From: Chitinophagales bacterium
GTDB taxonomy: Bacteria > Bacteroidota > Bacteroidia > Chitinophagales > JADJOU01
Reading direction: 5' to 3'
Assembly (NCBI GenBank): GCA_025455685.1
Contig: JALOMB010000008.1
Span: 1-37,980 of the forward strand
Length of the DNA stretch: 37,980 nucleotides
The notes below the pieces were generated by a model. That model searched no databases. It was not told where the DNA came from and was given only the letters and a program-made list of their open reading frames with translations. Every line of letters begins with the position of its first letter. Position 1 is the stretch's first letter. Made by a program: the position numbers and the translations under genes. Positions 33,943 through 37,980 of the stretch are shown one piece after another.

Positions 33943-34653
33943 TTGTCTTTCGAAAGTGAATTTGCTTTACTCATAGATCCTGAGAAATTTGATTTTCAAG
34001 GTAAATTAGCTCAATACATAAAGAATTTTCCGCCAGATTTGATTTTGGTAGGTGCAAGCGCTCATGTGTCAAGAGCTTTTTTCGAAGCGTTTGTCTCTAA
34101 ATTAAAAGCAACATTTTCGACACCTATTTGGCTTTTTCCTGGAAGTACAGATCAATTCAGTCTTTTAGCCGATGGGATTTTGTTGCTTCAAGTATTACAA
34201 TCTTTTGATGTAGATTATACGTTAAAGCCTGTTTATGAAATTTGTGACGCCCTATATGATAGCAAAATGACAAGATTGATGACGGCGTATTTGCTCATCA
34301 ACGACAAAAACGAATCTAGTACTTATAAACATACTCAAATTCCATTTGTATCTTATTCTGAGCAGAAACAAATAGAAAAATTGCTGAAGACAAGTGCCAT
34401 CATGAATTTTGAGGCAATTTATCTAGAATCTGGTTCTGGAGCTGAAAAAACAATTGACGCCTCTTTGATAGAATTAGCCAAAAAAATATCACCATCTGCT
34501 CGTCTTTTTGTTGGAGGCGGTATTCGGAGTTTACAATCTTATGAACGCATTCAAAATTCAGGCGCTGATACCATTGTAATCGGTAATGCTTTTGAAGAGA
34601 ATCCTGATTTTTTACCCGAACTCCATACTTTCATCAAGGATTCTCGCCACTAG
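33943..34653 (+). CDS. Geranylgeranylglyceryl phosphate synthase-like protein (GGGPS/PcrB family)
   Basis: GGGPS joins a polyprenyl diphosphate to glycerol-1-phosphate by an ether bond, the archaeal lipid reaction also found in some Bacteroidota and, as PcrB, in Firmicutes. The TIM-barrel motifs are visible: ALLIDPEKF at the N-terminus, WLFPGSTDQF, IYLESGSGAEK, FVGGGIRS and ADTIVIGNAFEE. The last three make the phosphate site. The track start (ATG 33865) would overlap the NlpC gene by 74 bases. TTG 33943 lies 5 bases after the NlpC stop and begins right before LIDPEK, giving 236 aa, close to family length. The GNAT-like gene follows with one base between. Confidence 0.85.
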   Translation: MSFESEFALLIDPEKFDFQGKLAQYIKNFPPDLILVGASAHVSRAFFEAFVSKLKATFSTPIWLFPGSTDQFSLLADGILLLQVLQSFDVDYTLKPVYEICDALYDSKMTRLMTAYLLINDKNESSTYKHTQIPFVSYSEQKQIEKLLKTSAIMNFEAIYLESGSGAEKTIDASLIELAKKISPSARLFVGGGIRSLQSYERIQNSGADTIVIGNAFEENPDFLPELHTFIKDSRH

Positions 34654-34654
34654 T

Positions 34655-35776
34655 ATGAAAGATTATCAAGTTTCTATTTTTGAAAACCTCGAGGAATTTT
34701 TGGAAAATGCCTTTTTGTCTAGTCATCCCGAATTTCAGGATTGGTTTAAGAATATACAAGCTTTTTTAAAAGGTACAAATGCCCTAACGCACAGATATGT
34801 ATTGGTTCAGGATCAAGAAAAACTTATTGCATTTGGTCATATTCCTATTTATGCCTTAGCGTTCAAAAATTTTTCATTTTATCTTAGTAAATCACATTTT
34901 CTGTTAAGATGGTTGTTTTACTATTATTTTCGATATTGTGGTTTTAATTTTGCAGTTTTTGGCAATATGCTCACAGAGCATATGGTGGATTTTGTATTTC
35001 TAGATAAGGCACAAGATTCGTGGTCAGAGATAAGGCAAAGCATTATTTGTAAATTACTCCAGGAAAAAGCACTTAAACTAAAAGGTGTCATCGACACCTT
35101 TTCATCGAATAATATCGAAACTAAGAATTGGCTTATTTTTCGAACAGATAATAATCTTATTTTGAATGATTTAGGCTTGTTTCAATATGATTTTGACCAA
35201 TATAAAGCGGCACTTTCATCAAAATATAGAGTTAGGCTAAATCAAATCTATAAACTCAATGAGCAAACTCATATTATCAATATTTCAAATCTTAATATTA
35301 ACCAATATAAATCAAAAATTTCAAGCCTTTATGCTCAAACGCTGAATCGAAGTAAATTTAATCTAAATTTGACAAAACACGACTATCTGACCCATTTACT
35401 AGATATTGCGCATTTTAAAATTCGAGGATTTGAAATCGAGGGACAACTTGTCGGTTTTATGAGTTATTTTGACCTTGCTAACGTTCTAGAGATTCATCAT
35501 ACAGGATTTTCTAATGAAGTGAATCAAAACGTCAAGTTGTATAACTATATGCTTTATGATATGCTTGAAATTGCGTTTGAAAATCAAAAATCAACAATTA
35601 ATTTTAAAAAAACTGCTGATGAGATTAAATCTACCTTAGGCGCTTCTCCTCAAGAAGACTGGTATCAAATCTATTTAACTAATTCAATATTTCGATTAAT
35701 AGCTAAAGTAGTACTATCTAAACGTTTAACCCAAGAATATATTATTCGCAAACCTTTTAAAACTTCACAAAAATGA
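34655..35776 (+). CDS. GNAT/FemAB-like acyltransferase-fold protein
   Basis: The 373-aa product (ATG 34655; the track start lies inside the GGGPS gene) has an N-terminal part with aromatic segments and a C-terminal acyltransferase-like part. KYRVRLNQIYKLNEQ followed by YAQTLNRSKFN, then GQLVGFMSYFDLANVLEIHHTG, is the core beta-sheet. The end NFKKTADEIKSTLGASPQ matches the fGrtA.eiKs.lGA pattern of Bacteroidota GNAT/peptidoglycan-bridge-type proteins. The donor and acceptor are unknown. It lies one base after the GGGPS stop and overlaps the next gene by ATGA, so the three are coupled. Confidence 0.6.
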   Translation: MKDYQVSIFENLEEFLENAFLSSHPEFQDWFKNIQAFLKGTNALTHRYVLVQDQEKLIAFGHIPIYALAFKNFSFYLSKSHFLLRWLFYYYFRYCGFNFAVFGNMLTEHMVDFVFLDKAQDSWSEIRQSIICKLLQEKALKLKGVIDTFSSNNIETKNWLIFRTDNNLILNDLGLFQYDFDQYKAALSSKYRVRLNQIYKLNEQTHIINISNLNINQYKSKISSLYAQTLNRSKFNLNLTKHDYLTHLLDIAHFKIRGFEIEGQLVGFMSYFDLANVLEIHHTGFSNEVNQNVKLYNYMLYDMLEIAFENQKSTINFKKTADEIKSTLGASPQEDWYQIYLTNSIFRLIAKVVLSKRLTQEYIIRKPFKTSQK

Positions 35777-36096
35777 CCCAAGATTACACTATGAGCCAAA
35801 TGCAAGAAATGGTAGATCAGTGGATTAGCAATACCGATATAGGGTATTTTGACAATTTGACCAATGCACTTGTCTTAATGGAAGAAGTTGGTGAGTTAGC
35901 TCGTGTAATTGCAAGAACAAATGGTCAACAAGTGAGCAAAAGTGAAGAAATGTTAAATTTTGAAGAGGAGCTACTCGATATATTTTGGGTGGTTTTGGCT
36001 CTTGCTAACGCTAATAAAGTTAATATAAATAAGGCATTTAAAGAAAATCTAGATAAAAAAAACAATCGAGACTTAGAAAGATTCAGAAAAAAATAA
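35773..36096 (+). CDS. MazG-like nucleotide pyrophosphohydrolase
   Basis: MazG-fold enzymes hydrolyse (d)NTPs to monophosphates, often as housecleaning. The 107-aa product holds the helical metal site: LMEEVGELARVIAR (EExxE, about residues 36-49) and EEELLDIFWVVLALAN (ExxD). The tail KKNNRDLERFRKK is typical of the dimeric single-domain group. ATG 35773 overlaps the upstream stop as ATGA; an internal ATG (MSQMQEM) six codons on would also suit the family. It ends 23 bp before the OmpA promoter element. Confidence 0.88.
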   Translation: MTQDYTMSQMQEMVDQWISNTDIGYFDNLTNALVLMEEVGELARVIARTNGQQVSKSEEMLNFEEELLDIFWVVLALANANKVNINKAFKENLDKKNNRDLERFRKK

Positions 36097-36118
36097 AATT
36101 CAAATTAAAAAATAATCT

Positions 36119-36126
36119 TATCTTTG
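36119..36126 (+). promoter_or_regulatory. Probable -7 element for the OmpA-family gene
   Basis: TATCTTTG followed by C fits TAnnTTTGC. The ATG is 49 bases further on, giving a leader of about 40 bases that is A-rich, common in highly expressed Bacteroidota genes. A good -33 TTG is missing. Confidence 0.6.
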
Positions 36127-36174
36127 CACAGAAATTAACAAAACAATCTATAAACAAAAAAACTTTTTAATTTT

Positions 36175-37980
36175 ATGAAAAAATCATTATTATTGTTATC
36201 ATTCTTCGCTTTGGCTGTGAGTGGTTTCGCACAAAGTGCAAACAATCGATGGAGCGTAGGTGCTGGTATCGGTTTTACTGACTTTGTCAATCCAATCAAT
36301 GGTCAGTATCTTATGGTAGATCGTTGGAAATCTGCTTTAAATTTAAACGTGGCTAGATACCTAGGTAAATCATTTGATGGAAGATTTAATTTTACTTATG
36401 GTACGGCTTTTTATCCATATGAAAATGGTAAGGGGTCAAATCAAACACTTCCGATTGCTAATAACGCTCCTGGCACTATGGAATATAGAGATGCAGAGTA
36501 TTGGGATGGTGGATTGAATTTAGTGTATAAATTAGCTAATGGCTATATACTAAAAGAAAATTCCAAATTTGCGCCTTATATTTTCTCAGGTTTTGGGGTT
36601 AATTTACCGAATTCAATTACAGTAAGAAGAGGTGATGCTACAATTGTAGATGGCGGTGCAGGTACAGACAACGTAAATCCATACATTCCAATTGGTTTAG
36701 GTTTAGGATTTAACTTGACTGACAGAATTAATGCAGCATGGGAGTCTCAATACAAACATGTAATTGGAGATGCACATAGCTTAGTTCAACACAATCTTAG
36801 ATTAGGTTATAATTTCGGTAAACCAGCTGAAAAAGCTGCTGCTGAAGATGCTGCTACTGAATTACCAAATGCTAACTGGACAAATAAAGGTTGGAATGTA
36901 GGTTTCGGTCCTCAGTTTGTAAGTTATGAAGGTCCAGTAACTGGCCAAAACTTCATGTTAGATCAATTTACAGCTTTGGCTAACGTAAACGTAGGTAAAT
37001 ATATTTCTAGATTTTTTGATGCTAGATTAGGTCTTAGCCACGGTAACGCTTGGTACCCAGTAGAAACTAATGCAACTACTAAATATCCTGCATATAACAA
37101 ATACGATGTATATTATAAGCAAGCTTCTCATACAGAGGCTGCCCTTGATGGTATCTTCAAATTTGCTAATGGAAGTATCTTAAAAGAAAATGCAATTTTT
37201 GCACCTTACTTAGTAGCTGGTTTGACTGGTAACAGAGTAAACTCAGTAGGCTCTTGGGTTAGTGAAGGTATTGATGATTATAATGCTTTCGTAAATACAG
37301 GTCTTGGTTTGAATTTCAGAACATCTGACAGATTTAATCTTCAATTAGAAGGTTCTAGAAAAACAAATTTAGATAACTCTTGGCATTATAATTCTGCAAA
37401 CATTAGAGCCCTTGTAGGTTTAGGCAAAGGCATGACTCAAAAAGTAGCTGACGCTGGTAGCAAACCTAATACTGATTCTGATGCTGACGGTGTGCCTGAT
37501 TTGACAGATGAGTGTCCTTATGTAGCTGGTACTGCTGCTATGTTCGGTTGCCCTGATTCTGATGGTGACGGTATCGCTGATTCTAGAGATAAGTGCCCAT
37601 TCGAAAAAGGTACTCAAGCAAATCAAGGTTGTCCTGAAACTACAAGTGCAAAAGATTCTGATGGTGATGGTATCGCAGATGCTGAAGATGCTTGTCCAGA
37701 TAAAGCAGGACCTGCTTCTAACAAAGGATGTCCTGAAGTTAAAACAAATCCTAACACAGGTGGTAACACAGGTGGTAACACAGGTGGTAATAAAGGTGGT
37801 AACACAGGTACAACTCAAGGTAAACTAGTTAAAGGTTATGAAGTATTCTTCTCTAACGGTACTAACTATTCACCTAACCAAGTTGAAACATTACAAGAAA
37901 TAGCTAACTTATTGAAATCTAATCCAAATTACTATGCAGTAATCGATGGTCACACTTACAAAGGTGGTACAAAAGCACTT
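36175..37980 (+). CDS. OmpA-family protein with duplicated barrel and TSP3 repeats, 3' end outside window
   Basis: The ORF track missed this gene because it runs off the window; 602 codons are visible. A signal peptide (1-20, cut at GFAQ) precedes two related barrel modules, about residues 24-215 and 236-418. Matching blocks are LANGYILKENSKFAPYIFSG against FANGSILKENAIFAPYLVAG. Three calcium-binding TSP3-type repeats begin with DSDADG (434), DSDGDG (461) and DSDGDG (494), each with a paired CP motif. A Gly/Asn/Thr spacer (NTGG units) follows. An OmpA/MotB peptidoglycan-binding domain starts at about 557 (YEVFFSNGTNYSP) and is cut off. It should span the outer membrane and hold the cell wall. 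A TAnnTTTG promoter is upstream. Confidence 0.93.
   Translation, partial: MKKSLLLLSFFALAVSGFAQSANNRWSVGAGIGFTDFVNPINGQYLMVDRWKSALNLNVARYLGKSFDGRFNFTYGTAFYPYENGKGSNQTLPIANNAPGTMEYRDAEYWDGGLNLVYKLANGYILKENSKFAPYIFSGFGVNLPNSITVRRGDATIVDGGAGTDNVNPYIPIGLGLGFNLTDRINAAWESQYKHVIGDAHSLVQHNLRLGYNFGKPAEKAAAEDAATELPNANWTNKGWNVGFGPQFVSYEGPVTGQNFMLDQFTALANVNVGKYISRFFDARLGLSHGNAWYPVETNATTKYPAYNKYDVYYKQASHTEAALDGIFKFANGSILKENAIFAPYLVAGLTGNRVNSVGSWVSEGIDDYNAFVNTGLGLNFRTSDRFNLQLEGSRKTNLDNSWHYNSANIRALVGLGKGMTQKVADAGSKPNTDSDADGVPDLTDECPYVAGTAAMFGCPDSDGDGIADSRDKCPFEKGTQANQGCPETTSAKDSDGDGIADAEDACPDKAGPASNKGCPEVKTNPNTGGNTGGNTGGNKGGNTGTTQGKLVKGYEVFFSNGTNYSPNQVETLQEIANLLKSNPNYYAVIDGHTYKGGTKAL
37752..37811 (+). repeat. 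12-bp coding minisatellite in the OmpA linker
   Basis: Five tandem 12-base units of TAACACAGGTGG type are present: three perfect, one reading TAATAAAGGTGG and the last ending GTAC. They encode NTGG-type tetrapeptides between the TSP3 repeats and the OmpA domain. Units are multiples of three, so copy-number change keeps the frame and alters only linker length. Confidence 0.85.

Noticed and set aside
37420-37828. ORFs at 37420-37818 (minus), 37562-37828 (plus, other frame) and 37623-37805 (minus), some rich in TCVTTCV
   Set aside because: They are shadows of the repetitive TSP3 and NTGG coding sequence of the OmpA-family gene, which runs open in the true frame to the end of the window.
1-37980. 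CRISPR array, defence island, prophage, IS element, tRNA genes
   Set aside because: I looked for regular spaced repeats, transposase or integrase motifs, terminal inverted repeats and tRNA arms; none was convincing, and gaps between genes are mostly under 110 bases.

Overview
The window looks like an ordinary, gene-dense chromosomal segment from a member of the Bacteroidota. Evidence for this includes the AT-rich composition and repeated TAnnTTTG promoter elements, which are the -7 motif of the Bacteroidota primary sigma factor. Most genes lack a visible Shine-Dalgarno sequence. There are lineage-typical families (a DUF6089/PorG-like outer-membrane protein, DUF3078, a bacterial GGGP synthase, an OmpA protein with TSP3 repeats) and the rsfS-ftsH gene pair. 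I cannot name the genus. No tRNA, rRNA, CRISPR array, insertion sequence, integrase or phage gene was seen, and the largest gene-free stretch is the first 294 bases.

Layout from left to right. At 0.3-3.0 kb (minus) lies an operon of a DUF389 membrane protein, mtaB (tRNA methylthiotransferase) and an O6-alkylguanine-DNA methyltransferase. At 3.1-4.8 kb (plus) are a membrane-anchored TPR protein and a nucleotide-sugar epimerase, which shares its stop with convergent birA. At 5.6-8.9 kb (plus) are rsfS, ftsH and an M15 peptidase. At 8.9-9.5 kb rplU-rpmA end in a strong terminator that almost touches an isolated sufD. At 10.9-15.3 kb (plus) are a PorG-like barrel protein, a SPOR-domain protein, lpxB and a quinone-oxidoreductase-like MDR enzyme, followed by a solitary hutU. 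At 17.0-21.7 kb (minus) a TonB-dependent receptor, a small lipoprotein, alanine dehydrogenase and pabB form one transcription unit. At 21.8-24.6 kb (minus) are rpsA and a DUF3078 protein, closed by a perfect hairpin terminator.

Further right, at 24.7-27.4 kb, are a Sua5/TsaC-family gene (plus), an orphan umuD-like gene with a lipoprotein (minus), and a helical hypothetical (plus). At 27.4-32.0 kb (minus) a tightly packed operon runs rpoN, PAP2 phosphatase, a helical unknown, a tiny membrane HEXXH protein and mpl. This mpl carries an unusual C-terminal membrane domain. At 32.0-36.1 kb (plus) are a GT-C-like membrane protein, an NlpC/P60 hydrolase, GGGP synthase, a GNAT/FemAB-like protein and a MazG-like pyrophosphohydrolase. 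The window ends inside an OmpA-family protein whose N-terminal barrel is tandemly duplicated.

Cell-envelope construction and turnover dominate: lipid A (LpxB), peptidoglycan (Mpl, NlpC/P60, M15, SPOR, OmpA), lipids (PAP2, GGGPS) and outer-membrane barrels. Translation and RNA modification genes (rpsA, rplU, rpmA, rsfS, mtaB, tsaC) are interleaved. I see no complete new defence or mobile system. The most unusual items are the Mpl-membrane fusion and its operon, the orphan UmuD, the lone sufD against a terminator, the duplicated-barrel OmpA, and a set of genes whose only reasonable start codon is TTG, including rpsA.
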